A DNA stretch of 61,566 bases, taken from NCBI RefSeq assembly GCF_000722545.1, contig NZ_JNVM01000032.1:1-61566 (forward strand), in the 5' to 3' direction. The notes beneath the pieces were generated by a model. It did no database searches, was not told the origin of the DNA, and saw only the letters and a list, made by a program, of their open reading frames with translations. Positions 41,957 through 49,683 of this stretch are shown here, in pieces. Position 1 is the first letter of the stretch; every line of letters begins with the position of its first letter. Source of the stretch: Paenibacillus tyrphae (GTDB lineage Bacteria; Bacillota; Bacilli; Paenibacillales; NBRC-103111). The translations under genes were made by a program, and so were the position numbers.

Positions 41957-42349
41957 TTATTCGACACTTAACGCCGCAATAAGCTCGATTTCGACAAAAA
42001 CGTCCTTCGGCAGTCGTGCAACTTCGACAGTTGAACGCGCCGGTTTGTGGTCTCCGAAGTAGGTTGCATAGATTTCATTCACCTGGGCGAACTGATTCAT
42101 GTCTTTGATGAACACCGTGGCCTTGATTACGCTCTCGAATGTTGCCCCCGCTTCCTCCAATACCGCTTTCAAATTGCGGAAGACTTGGTGCGTCTGCTCG
42201 GCGATGCCGCCCTCGACGATTTGGCCTTCGGGATTGAGCGGAATTTGACCGGAGGTAAATAACAGATTGCCGAATTTGATTGCTTGTGAATAAGGACCGA
42301 TAGCGGCAGGCGCCCGGTCCGTAGAGATACGTTCTAATGTCATATGCAT
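41957..42349 (-). CDS. ridA: RidA-family enamine/imine deaminase
   Basis: Hydrolyses reactive 2-aminoacrylate-type intermediates (B. subtilis YabJ, also reported to act with PurR). It is 130 residues with the active-site Arg in KPARSTVEVARLPKDVFVEIE. SD GAGGAG overlaps the purR stop, so the two genes are coupled. Confidence 0.95.
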   Translation of the reverse strand: MHMTLERISTDRAPAAIGPYSQAIKFGNLLFTSGQIPLNPEGQIVEGGIAEQTHQVFRNLKAVLEEAGATFESVIKATVFIKDMNQFAQVNEIYATYFGDHKPARSTVEVARLPKDVFVEIELIAALSVE

Positions 42350-42352
42350 TTG

Positions 42353-43198
42353 TCACTCCTCATTTAGATTAGAAACCTCTTCTTGAAAATAATTGCCCGG
42401 CTCGGCCGTAATCTGCCGTGTCTTCGGGTCGACGGCGGACAGCTTGGCAAGCGAGACGTAATCCTCGACCAAATGCTCCTCGACTTCGCCCGACTCGACG
42501 AAGACGCCGACGCCTTTGACCGTGGCTTTAAACTCCTGCAATAAGTCCATCATGCCGTGAATCGTTCCGCCCACCCGCATGAAATCGTCGATGATCAGCA
42601 CCTTGGCTTCTTCCTTGAGCGCCCGTCTAGATAAAGACATCGTCTGGATGCGTTTGTTCGAGCCGGATACGTAGTTGATGCTGACGGCGGAACCCTCTGT
42701 CACTTTATTGTCGCGGCGCACGATGACGACCGGCAGGTTCAAATAAGTAGCCGTGGCGTAGGCCAGCGGAATGCCTTTCGTTTCCACCGTCATCACCACA
42801 TCGATATCGTTGCCCGAAAAGGCGGAAGCGAACATTTTGCCGACTTCATTCAAAATCATCGGCTGCCCCATAATATCGGACATGTACAAATACCCGCCTG
42901 GCAGGATGCGTTCGGGCTGCTCCAACTGGCGGCATAACTGGGTGATGAATTGCAATGAATGCGATTTCGATACTTTCGGTATGAACTTGACACCGCCGGC
43001 TGCTCCCGCGAGCGTCTGAAGCTCCCCAAGGCCTTCCTCTTCAAACACTTCTTTAATGATGGCCAAATCTTCGCTGATGGACGATTTGGCGGAATTATAT
43101 CGGTCTGCAAATGTCGTCAAAGGAATCAGCGTATGGGGGCGGATCAGCAAGTATTGGGTCATTTCGACCAATCTTGCGCTTCTTTTTAATTTTTTCAT
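42353..43198 (-). CDS. purR: Purine operon repressor PurR
   Basis: PRPP-responsive repressor of purine genes. The 281-residue product has an N-terminal winged helix (RLVEMTQYLLIRPHTLIPL...) and a C-terminal phosphoribosyltransferase-like domain with the PRPP loop VLIIDDFMRVGGTIHG. It has its own promoter, with a possible autoregulatory operator. Confidence 0.96.
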   Translation of the reverse strand: MKKLKRSARLVEMTQYLLIRPHTLIPLTTFADRYNSAKSSISEDLAIIKEVFEEEGLGELQTLAGAAGGVKFIPKVSKSHSLQFITQLCRQLEQPERILPGGYLYMSDIMGQPMILNEVGKMFASAFSGNDIDVVMTVETKGIPLAYATATYLNLPVVIVRRDNKVTEGSAVSINYVSGSNKRIQTMSLSRRALKEEAKVLIIDDFMRVGGTIHGMMDLLQEFKATVKGVGVFVESGEVEEHLVEDYVSLAKLSAVDPKTRQITAEPGNYFQEEVSNLNEE

Positions 43199-43217
43199 GA
43201 GCGTTCCCCCTACACGT

Positions 43218-43240
43218 CGGATAAATAGCTATAAATCCGA
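43218..43240 (-). promoter_or_regulatory. Inverted CCGA sites downstream of the purR promoter
   Basis: CGGAT (43239-43235 on minus) and ATCCG (43222-43218) face each other just after the purR transcription start. Both halves partly match the PurBox core (CCGAAC). B. subtilis PurR represses its own gene, so autoregulation is plausible; the match is imperfect. Confidence 0.4.
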
Positions 43241-43253
43241 ATAATATATTGTG

Positions 43254-43283
43254 AATATACCATTTTTATACGTATTTATTCAA
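43254..43283 (-). promoter_or_regulatory. purR promoter (sigma-A)
   Basis: TTGAAT (43283-43278), 18 bp, TATATT (43259-43254) on the minus strand, in the gap after ispE. Confidence 0.7.
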
Positions 43284-43332
43284 GCTGTCCATGCAAAAGA
43301 TGATGACACAAACGTGGCATTCATTGGCTTCT

Positions 43333-44187
43333 TTACGTAAGCAGCCGGACAGCGAACACATCCTTGCAAAATCCCCGCAGCCCGTTGTAAATGCGCGGAA
43401 TTTTCGTTTCCTTGGACACGAGGCCGAACACGGTCGGACCGCTGCCCGACATCAGCACGCCTTCGGCACCCAGCTTGATCATGACTTCCTTCAGCTGGCG
43501 CACTTCGGGATACAGGTCCAACGTCACTTCCTCCAGCACGTTGCCCAGCTCGCCGCAGAGAAGATCGAACCGTTTCTCGCGAATCGCCCGAAGGACACCT
43601 TCCGTCGACGGATGCTTGCGGATTCCGGCAGCGTTCAGCTTGCCGTATATTTCCGAGGTGGACACATTGATCGGGGGCTTGGCCAAAATGACCCAGCACT
43701 GCGGCGGCGATTCGATCGGCTCCAGCTTCTCTCCCCGGCCGCGCGCAATGGCCGTCCCTCCCGTCACGCAAAAGGGTACGTCCGAGCCAAGCTCGGCACC
43801 AAGCTTCTGCAGCTCGTCCGTTCCGATCCCGAGCCTCCACAGCCGGTTCAAGCCGCGCAGCGTCGCCGCGGCATCGCTGCTTCCTCCGGCCAGGCCCGCG
43901 GCGACGGGAATCTTTTTATCCAAATGAATATATACGCCTTGTTTCACGTCGTACCGGTCTTTAATGAGCCGGGCGGCCTGAAAGGCAAGGTTCTTCTCGT
44001 CGAGCGGGATATACCCGGCTTGGCTGGAAATAATGATCGTATCGCGCGGCAGCTCCTGCATCTCGATACGGTCCGCCAAATCGACCATGGTCATCACCAT
44101 TTCGACCTCATGGTAACCGTCTTCACGCTTATGTAAAACATCCAACGACAAATTGATTTTTGCCGGCGCTTTCTCAAACACTTTCAT
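43333..44187 (-). CDS. ispE: 4-diphosphocytidyl-2-C-methyl-D-erythritol kinase
   Basis: ATP-dependent step of the MEP isoprenoid pathway. The 284-residue GHMP kinase has KAPAKINLSLDV (6-17) and the phosphate loop PVAAGLAGGSSDAAA near 95-109. The start at 44187 has SD AAGGTG; a further frame to 44247 is unsupported. It follows sspF, with a terminator between. Confidence 0.96.
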   Translation of the reverse strand: MKVFEKAPAKINLSLDVLHKREDGYHEVEMVMTMVDLADRIEMQELPRDTIIISSQAGYIPLDEKNLAFQAARLIKDRYDVKQGVYIHLDKKIPVAAGLAGGSSDAAATLRGLNRLWRLGIGTDELQKLGAELGSDVPFCVTGGTAIARGRGEKLEPIESPPQCWVILAKPPINVSTSEIYGKLNAAGIRKHPSTEGVLRAIREKRFDLLCGELGNVLEEVTLDLYPEVRQLKEVMIKLGAEGVLMSGSGPTVFGLVSKETKIPRIYNGLRGFCKDVFAVRLLT

Positions 44188-44270
44188 GTCGACACCTTCT
44201 TTGCACCTGTCTGTCATCCCGTTAATCGAAGGCATGATGCCGTTCATCCTAATACTATACCAAAAGCGCT

Positions 44271-44311
44271 ACAAAAAAAAGCTAAAGCTCCATAACGGAC
44301 GCTCTAGCTTG
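44271..44311 (-). terminator. sspF terminator
   Basis: AAGCTAGAGC pairs with GCTTTAGCTT, followed by TTTTTTTTG on the minus strand; 30 bases after the sspF stop. Confidence 0.85.
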
Positions 44312-44339
44312 AGGATTCTCCGGAAATGAAGTTCCGCCC

Positions 44340-44678
44340 TTACGGCGCAAAGGAGTTGTAGCCCGTTTGAACCGGATTTGGGGCAATCGTATAAGCAGGC
44401 GGCATCCCGGCGTAAGGCGGTTGACCGTAAGGTGCGTAGGCTTGTGTAACAACCGGCGCCGGCTGGAAGCTGACCGGTTCACGTACCGGCGCAGCCGCCG
44501 ATTGCTGGTTCGCCAAAGCCTGCTCGGCGATTTGGATCGCGCGCTTGACCATATTGCCCGCATCCTTCGTACGAATGCCGCCCCAGCCTTCCTGCTGAAC
44601 CGTCTCGTAGAAGCCCAAATCTTTGGCCAGCTCGTATTTGAATGATTCCGACATGACGCCCCGACTTCTGCGTCCCAT
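44340..44678 (-). CDS. sspF: Alpha/beta-type small acid-soluble spore protein SspF, with extended tail
   Basis: DNA-protecting spore protein. Residues 1-58 match SspF (RGVMSESFKYELAKDLGF ... GWGGIRTKDAGNMVKRAIQIAE). About 50 further residues rich in Pro, Ala, Tyr and Gln (APYGQPPYAGMPPAY) follow, which ordinary 61-residue SspF lacks. ATG 44678 has a purine-rich SD. The sigma-G promoter upstream fits forespore expression. Confidence 0.93.
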   Translation of the reverse strand: MGRRSRGVMSESFKYELAKDLGFYETVQQEGWGGIRTKDAGNMVKRAIQIAEQALANQQSAAAPVREPVSFQPAPVVTQAYAPYGQPPYAGMPPAYTIAPNPVQTGYNSFAP

Positions 44679-44719
44679 ATCGCGTCCCCCCTCATAACTA
44701 TGATGGTATCCGTACGATC

Positions 44720-44749
44720 TATTATGCGCCTGAAGCAGCAGAATCATAC
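44720..44749 (-). promoter_or_regulatory. sspF sigma-G promoter
   Basis: GTATG (44749-44745), 18 bp, CATAATA (44726-44720) on the minus strand, an exact match to sigma-G GHATR-N18-CATNHTA, 42 bases before the start codon. Confidence 0.82.
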
Positions 44750-44781
44750 GGTCCGAGTCTTTTTCCAAGGAGAGGAGTCCA

Positions 44782-44820
44782 TTAAAAAAACGGCTGACCG
44801 CAAGTACGGCCAACCGTTAT
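44782..44820 (-). terminator. veg terminator
   Basis: AACGGTTGGCCG pairs with CGGTCAGCCGTT, followed by TTTTTTT on the minus strand. Confidence 0.9.
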
Positions 44821-44824
44821 GTAG

Positions 44825-45097
44825 TTATTGATGTATCGTAATCCGTACTTCACCGTCATCGCCATGCACAGTAACTTCGACGGATTCTGTCAGGATATCT
44901 GCGTAGCTGTACGAAACACGCTTGAATGCATGCTGTTCCTGATCCAGCTTGACAATAAAAACGGAAGGGTAGGTTTCCTCCAATACACCGGATCGTTCGA
45001 TTGTCTTACGGCGACCACCATTCGCTTTTAACATAATCTTCTGTCCGACATGAGGTTCCAAACTACGTTTGATCTCCAACAGCGCATTTTTTGCCAT
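44825..45097 (-). CDS. veg: Veg protein (biofilm/spore outgrowth regulator)
   Basis: A highly conserved 90-residue Firmicute protein; in B. subtilis it stimulates biofilm gene expression and is made very strongly. The sequence is recognisable throughout (LEIKRSLEPHVGQKIMLKANGGRRKTIERSGVLEETYPSVF). Two consensus promoters drive it here. Confidence 0.96.
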   Translation of the reverse strand: MAKNALLEIKRSLEPHVGQKIMLKANGGRRKTIERSGVLEETYPSVFIVKLDQEQHAFKRVSYSYADILTESVEVTVHGDDGEVRITIHQ

Positions 45098-45124
45098 TGA
45101 CCACTACCACCTCTTTCCTTAACA

Positions 45125-45153
45125 ATTATAACGCAACGACAGTAGTATGTCAA
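45125..45153 (-). promoter_or_regulatory. veg promoter, proximal (perfect sigma-A consensus)
   Basis: TTGACA (45153-45148), 17 bp, TATAAT (45130-45125) on the minus strand, about 28 bases before the veg start. Confidence 0.9.
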
Positions 45154-45165
45154 TTTAAGCCGAAT

Positions 45166-45195
45166 ATTATAGCAGCCATACAAACCTGTTGTCAA
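45166..45195 (-). promoter_or_regulatory. veg promoter, distal (consensus hexamers)
   Basis: TTGACA (45195-45190), 18 bp, TATAAT (45171-45166), placed 42 bp upstream of the proximal promoter. Both hexamers are perfect. Confidence 0.88.
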
Positions 45196-45279
45196 CGGAA
45201 TTTTTCCTTAACGTGATGCGGTATTCCAAAAAGCCGAGGGCACACCGTTCACAAAGTTGTAAAGGGTTGGTGTGGAAGG

Positions 45280-45308
45280 CAAAATAAAAAGCACCTTTCG
45301 GCGCTTAT
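45280..45308 (-). terminator. yabG terminator
   Basis: AAGCGCC-GAAA-GGTGCTT stem followed by TTTATTTTG on the minus strand; the stem overlaps the last codons of yabG. Confidence 0.85.
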
Positions 45309-46192
45309 TTATGACTCGCATATTCAATTCGGGGAACACCCCGGCGATAGCTTCCGCGGGATTCGATACCGCCCAGCCCTTCCAATCCGCTATGTGTCAA
45401 CCCGATGACATCGACGATATTCACCGTATCCTTAATGGGGGTAAAAGCTACCTTTGCCGCGACGCACAACGGATCGAGGGCGTGAATCAACACGCGGGCC
45501 GGCGAACTGGCATAATTGGCCCCAGCCTGCATCAATGCCTCAAAATGCGACTGGCACGCTCCTGCGACGATCGTCAGGGCATCGCGGTTTTTTTCGAACT
45601 GACGGGCCACACGAACGGCGTTGACGAAATTATGCGAGTTTTTGTAGCTGGTGAGCTGGGTAATATCTCCGTAGTTTCGCCCCCGCTGCTTCAGAAGGCC
45701 GTCGTGACCCGTAATCACAACGATATCCGGCTGCAGCTGGGGCAGCAGGCGGTAAAGCGCATCGGCCATACTCGCCTCCGCTACATAGTAGCCGTCCGCC
45801 GGAACGTGGAGCTCGTTGTAGAGAAGCATGCATTTGCGCAAATAGTTTGGGTCCCCGTCCAAATGCAGTACTTTGCCAGGCAGTTCAAAGTAAGCCGGGC
45901 GCGGCTTGGAAGATTCCGCAGGCCCCGTATTTTGCCATCCGTCCGATTGTGCCTGTGGAGCTGCTCCGGCTCCTCCCGATCGTCTCATTGCTTCCAGCCA
46001 TTTGGGACGCACCGCCCCCATCGTTTCAAGGGGATCGATCTGCGAAGCCTTCACCAAATCCCGGATCGGGGCATCCGCCAGCAAGCGAAGTTCCACCCCG
46101 CGTAATATGGCCTGCTGCTGCCGGAATTCATGAATTTTGAACACAACGTCTCCGCCATACGACTTCCGAGTGACCAGGTCTCCCTGCTTCAT
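45305..46192 (-). CDS. yabG: Sporulation-specific protease YabG
   Basis: Cysteine protease that trims spore-coat proteins such as SpoIVA. The 295-residue product has the family N-terminus (GDLVTRKSYGGDVVFKI) and conserved DIVVITGHDGLLKQRG and SPARVLIHALDPL. It is expressed late from a sigma-K promoter. Confidence 0.95.
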   Translation of the reverse strand: MKQGDLVTRKSYGGDVVFKIHEFRQQQAILRGVELRLLADAPIRDLVKASQIDPLETMGAVRPKWLEAMRRSGGAGAAPQAQSDGWQNTGPAESSKPRPAYFELPGKVLHLDGDPNYLRKCMLLYNELHVPADGYYVAEASMADALYRLLPQLQPDIVVITGHDGLLKQRGRNYGDITQLTSYKNSHNFVNAVRVARQFEKNRDALTIVAGACQSHFEALMQAGANYASSPARVLIHALDPLCVAAKVAFTPIKDTVNIVDVIGLTHSGLEGLGGIESRGSYRRGVPRIEYASHK

Positions 46193-46212
46193 GGCTGCAT
46201 CGCCTCCTCGAC

Positions 46213-46241
46213 TATCGTATGGCAGATATGGGCAAATGGTG
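46213..46241 (-). promoter_or_regulatory. yabG sigma-K promoter
   Basis: CACC (46241-46238), 16 bp, CATACGATA (46221-46213) on the minus strand, matching sigma-K AC-N16/17-CATANNNTA exactly, 21 bases before the start. Confidence 0.75.
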
Positions 46242-46273
46242 CAGGGACAACCGCCCGCTATCGTCTAGTTCGG

Positions 46274-47194
46274 CTAGCTATTCCCTTTCAACGCGGCGGC
46301 CAAATGCCGGCTCAGCACACTGTACTCTTCGATCGACAGCGTTTCCCCGCGGCGCGACGGCTCGATGCCGGCATTTCGGAGAATTCCCTCCAGCTGTCCT
46401 TTCGTCTCTTTCGTAAAATACCTGGCGGCCATATTGTTATAAATCGTCTTGCGGCGCTGCACGAAGCTGGCTTGAACGACATCGAAGAAAAAGCTTTCGT
46501 CCTCCACTTCCACCGGCGGCCGCTCACGCACCTTCAGCTTAATCACGGCGGAGTCGACGTTCGGCTGCGGGATAAATACGGTATGAGGCACAATGGTGAC
46601 GACTTCCGGCTCGCAATAGTACTGTACGGCAATGCTCAAGCTCCCGTAATCCTTGCCTCCGGGCTTCGCCGCCATCCGGTCGGCTACTTCCTTCTGGATC
46701 ATCACGACGATATGCTCCAGCGGAAGCTTTTCTTCCAGCAGCTTCATCACGATGGGGGTCGTCACGTAATACGGCAGATTTGCCACGACGCTGACCTTCG
46801 AGACGTCGCGAAAATGAGCCTCGAACAGCTCGCGAAGATCAGTTTTCAACACATCTCCGTGGACGACGGAAACATGGGGATAAGGCCCAAGCGTTTCTTT
46901 CAGCATCGGAAGAAGCCGCTGGTCGATTTCAACCGCTACGACCCGGCCAGCCGTCTTGGCCAGCTGCTGGGTGAGCGCGCCGATCCCCGGTCCGATTTCC
47001 AGAGCTCCTTTGCCCGTATCAAGCTCGGCGGCGGAGACGATTTTGGTTAAAATGTTTTGATCGATCAAAAAGTTTTGCCCCAGGCTTTTTTTGAGCGTGA
47101 AGCCGTACTTCTGAATAAGCTCCTTGGTCCGCTTCGGCGAAGCGATATCCTCTGTGGCTTGTCCGGACCGTTGTCCGCGATGTTCTGTCGTCAT
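46274..47194 (-). CDS. rsmA: 16S rRNA dimethyladenosine transferase
   Basis: Dimethylates the two adjacent adenines near the 3' end of 16S rRNA (KsgA). The 306-residue protein has KSLGQNFLIDQNILTKIV, the SAM site GALEIGPGIGALTQQL, and catalytic NLPYYVTTPI. The ATG overlaps the rnmV stop by 4 bases. Confidence 0.97.
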   Translation of the reverse strand: MTTEHRGQRSGQATEDIASPKRTKELIQKYGFTLKKSLGQNFLIDQNILTKIVSAAELDTGKGALEIGPGIGALTQQLAKTAGRVVAVEIDQRLLPMLKETLGPYPHVSVVHGDVLKTDLRELFEAHFRDVSKVSVVANLPYYVTTPIVMKLLEEKLPLEHIVVMIQKEVADRMAAKPGGKDYGSLSIAVQYYCEPEVVTIVPHTVFIPQPNVDSAVIKLKVRERPPVEVEDESFFFDVVQASFVQRRKTIYNNMAARYFTKETKGQLEGILRNAGIEPSRRGETLSIEEYSVLSRHLAAALKGNS

Positions 47195-47745
47195 GAGCTC
47201 GCACCCTCTTCTTCATCCAAATGACGCCGGGCCGCCTCGAACTCTTCGCGCGAAATTTGAAACATCCGGCATCGATTGTAAAACTGTTTGCCGTTGCAGT
47301 ACCCGATCCCAAGCCGTTTACCTATTTCGAGCCGCCTGGAAGCCGCTTCCGGATGAACGATGAGTCCGGCTTCGATCAGGTCTTCCCAAGCGATGGCGGA
47401 TTCGCCCCTCATCCCATCCGTCCGCACGTTCGCCAGCGCCTCGCGAATCGCTTCGACGGAGGCGTTCTCGACACCGATGTCTCCGCGGCTCGTGGCGGCT
47501 TCTTGCGTCAGAAAGGCATGCTTGCAGCCCGGTACCTCTTTGGCGATGATTTTACGGATACGCTCGCCTGCATGATCCGGGTCCGTAAATACGATGACGC
47601 CGCGCCGCTCCTGAGCAAGCCGAATCCGCTTCAATACGTCTTTGTTAATCGCGGAGCCGCCCGTCTCGATCGTTTCCGCTTCTACCGCCCGCTTAATGGC
47701 GACGGTATCGTCCTTGCCTTCCACAACGATGATTTCCTGAATCAT
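47191..47745 (-). CDS. rnmV: Ribonuclease M5 (5S rRNA maturase)
   Basis: Cuts precursor 5S rRNA bound to L18. The 184-residue Toprim protein has IVVEGKDDTVAIKRA (6-20) and FTDPDHAGERIRK near 54-66. Its presence shows that the organism processes 5S, although the rrn operon at the right edge lacks one. Confidence 0.95.
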   Translation of the reverse strand: MIQEIIVVEGKDDTVAIKRAVEAETIETGGSAINKDVLKRIRLAQERRGVIVFTDPDHAGERIRKIIAKEVPGCKHAFLTQEAATSRGDIGVENASVEAIREALANVRTDGMRGESAIAWEDLIEAGLIVHPEAASRRLEIGKRLGIGYCNGKQFYNRCRMFQISREEFEAARRHLDEEEGASS

Positions 47746-47776
47746 TTCTCTTCGCCGTACCTTCTTTCGTAAACAA

Positions 47777-47816
47777 GGAAAAAGAAGAGGGACATCGCCG
47801 TACCTCTTCTTTTCCG
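47777..47816 (-). terminator. yabE terminator
   Basis: GGAAAAGAAGAGG pairs with CCTCTTCTTTTTCC around a 12-base loop; the 3' arm itself supplies the T-run. It is near-symmetric, so it could act in both directions. Confidence 0.75.
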
Positions 47817-47852
47817 TTCTATATATGATGAGTCTGCCCTAATTGCGTATCC

Positions 47853-48992
47853 TTAATCGACCGACGGCTTTTTCGGCCCGATGACGTACACCGTGTAGCC
47901 CTGCTTCGAACCGAAACGGTTGGCATAGTCGCTGCTGTCGAAATACACGTCGATCACATTCCCTTTCACCGCGCTGCCGGTGTCTTCCGCCCGGCGGAAG
48001 CCGATTCCTTCGATATATACCCACCAGCCCATCGGGATTACTTTGGGGTCTACGGCAATTGTGCGACCTTCCATTACTTTCGTGCCTGAAGAAGTTACCC
48101 CATACTGCGGATGCTCGCTGCTTTTTCCTGTCGAATCCTCATCGGCCGAGTACGCCGTAAGCTTCACATTGTTGATCACTTGCTTGTATCCGAACTTAAC
48201 CCCGTTTTTGGTCAATTGGTCAACGTTCGGAGAAGAGGCGGATAAAATGACAACCGGATTTTTCGTTCCGACAGCTACGATTTTTTTAGTGCTTTGCGTT
48301 TGCACCTGTTGATCGACGACATTCTCGGCGACGAGCGCCCCGTCCTCAAACAACTTTTCCTTTTTCTTGAGCAGTACGCCCTCTTGCCCTTCTTGAACAA
48401 CCTGTTCTTTGCCCTTGAGCAGCTGCGGCTCGTTCTTCTTCACCGTCTCGAACGGGATCGGTTCTTTTACTTCTTCCGTTTCTTTTTTCACGCGAACCAC
48501 TTTGATCGGCGCATTGTCCGCCACTTCCGTCGTCAAAGCGGGGGCTACCTTATCGAGCTCGCCAAGTGCGATGCTCAGATCCGCCAGTGCGGTCTCCACC
48601 GTTTTCCCTGTCGTATAAACGGTCTTCGTCTCTCCATCTGCTGTCAACTGCACCGGCTTGGCCTTGTCGATCGTAATGCGATCTCCAGACTTTACCGAAG
48701 CTTGAAGGGAATGCGACATCCGGTCGTATTCTCCTACAGCGATGCCTTGCTCATCCAGTATGCGCTGTAGAACCCCTTGCCGGGTCTGGAACGTTCGTTC
48801 CTGTCCGTCTACAACGACTGATACGCGCTTGGTGGCCGTACCGTGATACATCAGTAAGAACATGAAAGTCATAGCGAATGAAATGAGGGCAATGATCGAT
48901 ATCATACGCAAGTTTTCATGCTTCCATCGCAATGCGAAGGACATGCTGGATGATCGTCTTACATGGGGTTGCTCATGGTTCACAGCGCCCAC
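47853..48992 (-). CDS. yabE: G5/3D-domain cell-wall protein YabE (resuscitation-promoting-factor-like)
   Basis: Secreted or membrane-anchored cell-wall remodelling protein. The 379 residues have one N-terminal membrane helix (about 29-49), two DUF348 repeats (VSVVVDGQERTFQTRQGVLQ..., and again near 110-155), a G5 domain (about 165-245), and a C-terminal 3D domain with the three Asp of lytic transglycosylase-like folds (TAYSADEDS, AVDPKVIPMG, DVYFDS). Start GTG 48992 has AAGGAGG 9 bases away. A c-di-AMP riboswitch controls it. Confidence 0.94.
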   Translation of the reverse strand: MGAVNHEQPHVRRSSSMSFALRWKHENLRMISIIALISFAMTFMFLLMYHGTATKRVSVVVDGQERTFQTRQGVLQRILDEQGIAVGEYDRMSHSLQASVKSGDRITIDKAKPVQLTADGETKTVYTTGKTVETALADLSIALGELDKVAPALTTEVADNAPIKVVRVKKETEEVKEPIPFETVKKNEPQLLKGKEQVVQEGQEGVLLKKKEKLFEDGALVAENVVDQQVQTQSTKKIVAVGTKNPVVILSASSPNVDQLTKNGVKFGYKQVINNVKLTAYSADEDSTGKSSEHPQYGVTSSGTKVMEGRTIAVDPKVIPMGWWVYIEGIGFRRAEDTGSAVKGNVIDVYFDSSDYANRFGSKQGYTVYVIGPKKPSVD

Positions 48993-49185
48993 TTGTTCGG
49001 TCCTCCTTAAAGCCCCGCCATCCGAGTGTTATGCATGATTTAATCTGACGCGACTATGGTAAAATGGTTTGATTGCCATTCCAACAATTATCTGCTGCCA
49101 TCAGAACTTACTTGCCTGCGGCGGCCACCTCCTTCAACTTGTGTTGGTTAAACCGGCTCCGGTTAATATCCCAATGAACGGGAGA
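48993..49185 (-). other. yabE 5' untranslated region downstream of the riboswitch
   Basis: About 190 bases between the riboswitch terminator and the GTG. It contains a perfect TTAACCGG-AG-CCGGTTTAA hairpin (about 49147-49166) and an internal GAAGGAGGTG that resembles an SD with a tiny frame of no evident meaning. No gene is credible. Confidence 0.5.
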
Positions 49186-49450
49186 ACACAAAAAAAGTCA
49201 GCGGAGAAGAGGAACCTTCCCGTGACTTTTTCATTTTGGGCAAAATGAAATAAAAGCTCACGACAATCGTTACCTCTCTCTGGACGCTTACGAGGTTAGC
49301 TGACGGATTCGGACTTGAGAGTCGCCCTACCCCAGTGCATGTTACCCATGCACAATGAGGATTCACCCCTAAAATAACACCACAACGGTCAAAGCTGCGC
49401 CTTAACTGCCGCGATGCGGTTCCCCCGTTTCCCTTTCGGAAACTCAGCGA
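49186..49450 (-). promoter_or_regulatory. c-di-AMP riboswitch (ydaO/yuaA class) with terminator
   Basis: The minus strand from 49450 to 49285 holds the class hallmarks in order: ATCGCTGAG with a CCGAAAGG hairpin, GGGGGAACCGC, GGGGTGAATC, a variable stem GTGCATGGGTAACATGCAC, GTAGGGCGACTC, and AATCCGTCAGCTAACCTCGTAAGCG closing P1. A terminator follows (AAAGTCA/TGACTTT with T7, 49227-49188). In this class c-di-AMP binding favours termination, so high ligand should switch yabE off. Confidence 0.93.
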
Positions 49451-49486
49451 TGTTGGATTTTGGTAATCGTTATGAAGTTATTATTG

Positions 49487-49516
49487 AGTTTACGATGGGA
49501 GGACCAAAGTTGTAAA
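49487..49516 (-). promoter_or_regulatory. Likely promoter of the riboswitch-yabE unit
   Basis: TTTACA (49516-49511), 18 bp, TAAACT (49492-49487) on the minus strand, about 30 bases before the aptamer begins. It is placed after the tatD terminator, as required. Confidence 0.5.
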
Positions 49517-49528
49517 GTATACAAACTT

Positions 49529-49597
49529 CGAAAAAAAGGATGGTTTTGGATCGATTCCAGCCGATTGAAGCTAATTCGATCTCAAAAACCATCTTTC
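49529..49597 (-). terminator. tatD terminator
   Basis: AGATGGTTTTTGAGATCGA pairs with the distal TCGATCCAAAACCATC arm across a 20-base loop, followed on the minus strand by CTTTTTTTC. Confidence 0.8.
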
Positions 49598-49683
49598 TCT
49601 TCGCAAGTCGTATGTTTTTATATATTTTTCTTCGATTATCTCGATTCGAAAGAAAATCCGCTCGTCCAAATCTGTGTATTTAA

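Noticed and set aside
49163..49366. 67-residue minus-strand frame
   Set aside because: It lies inside the c-di-AMP riboswitch and terminator.
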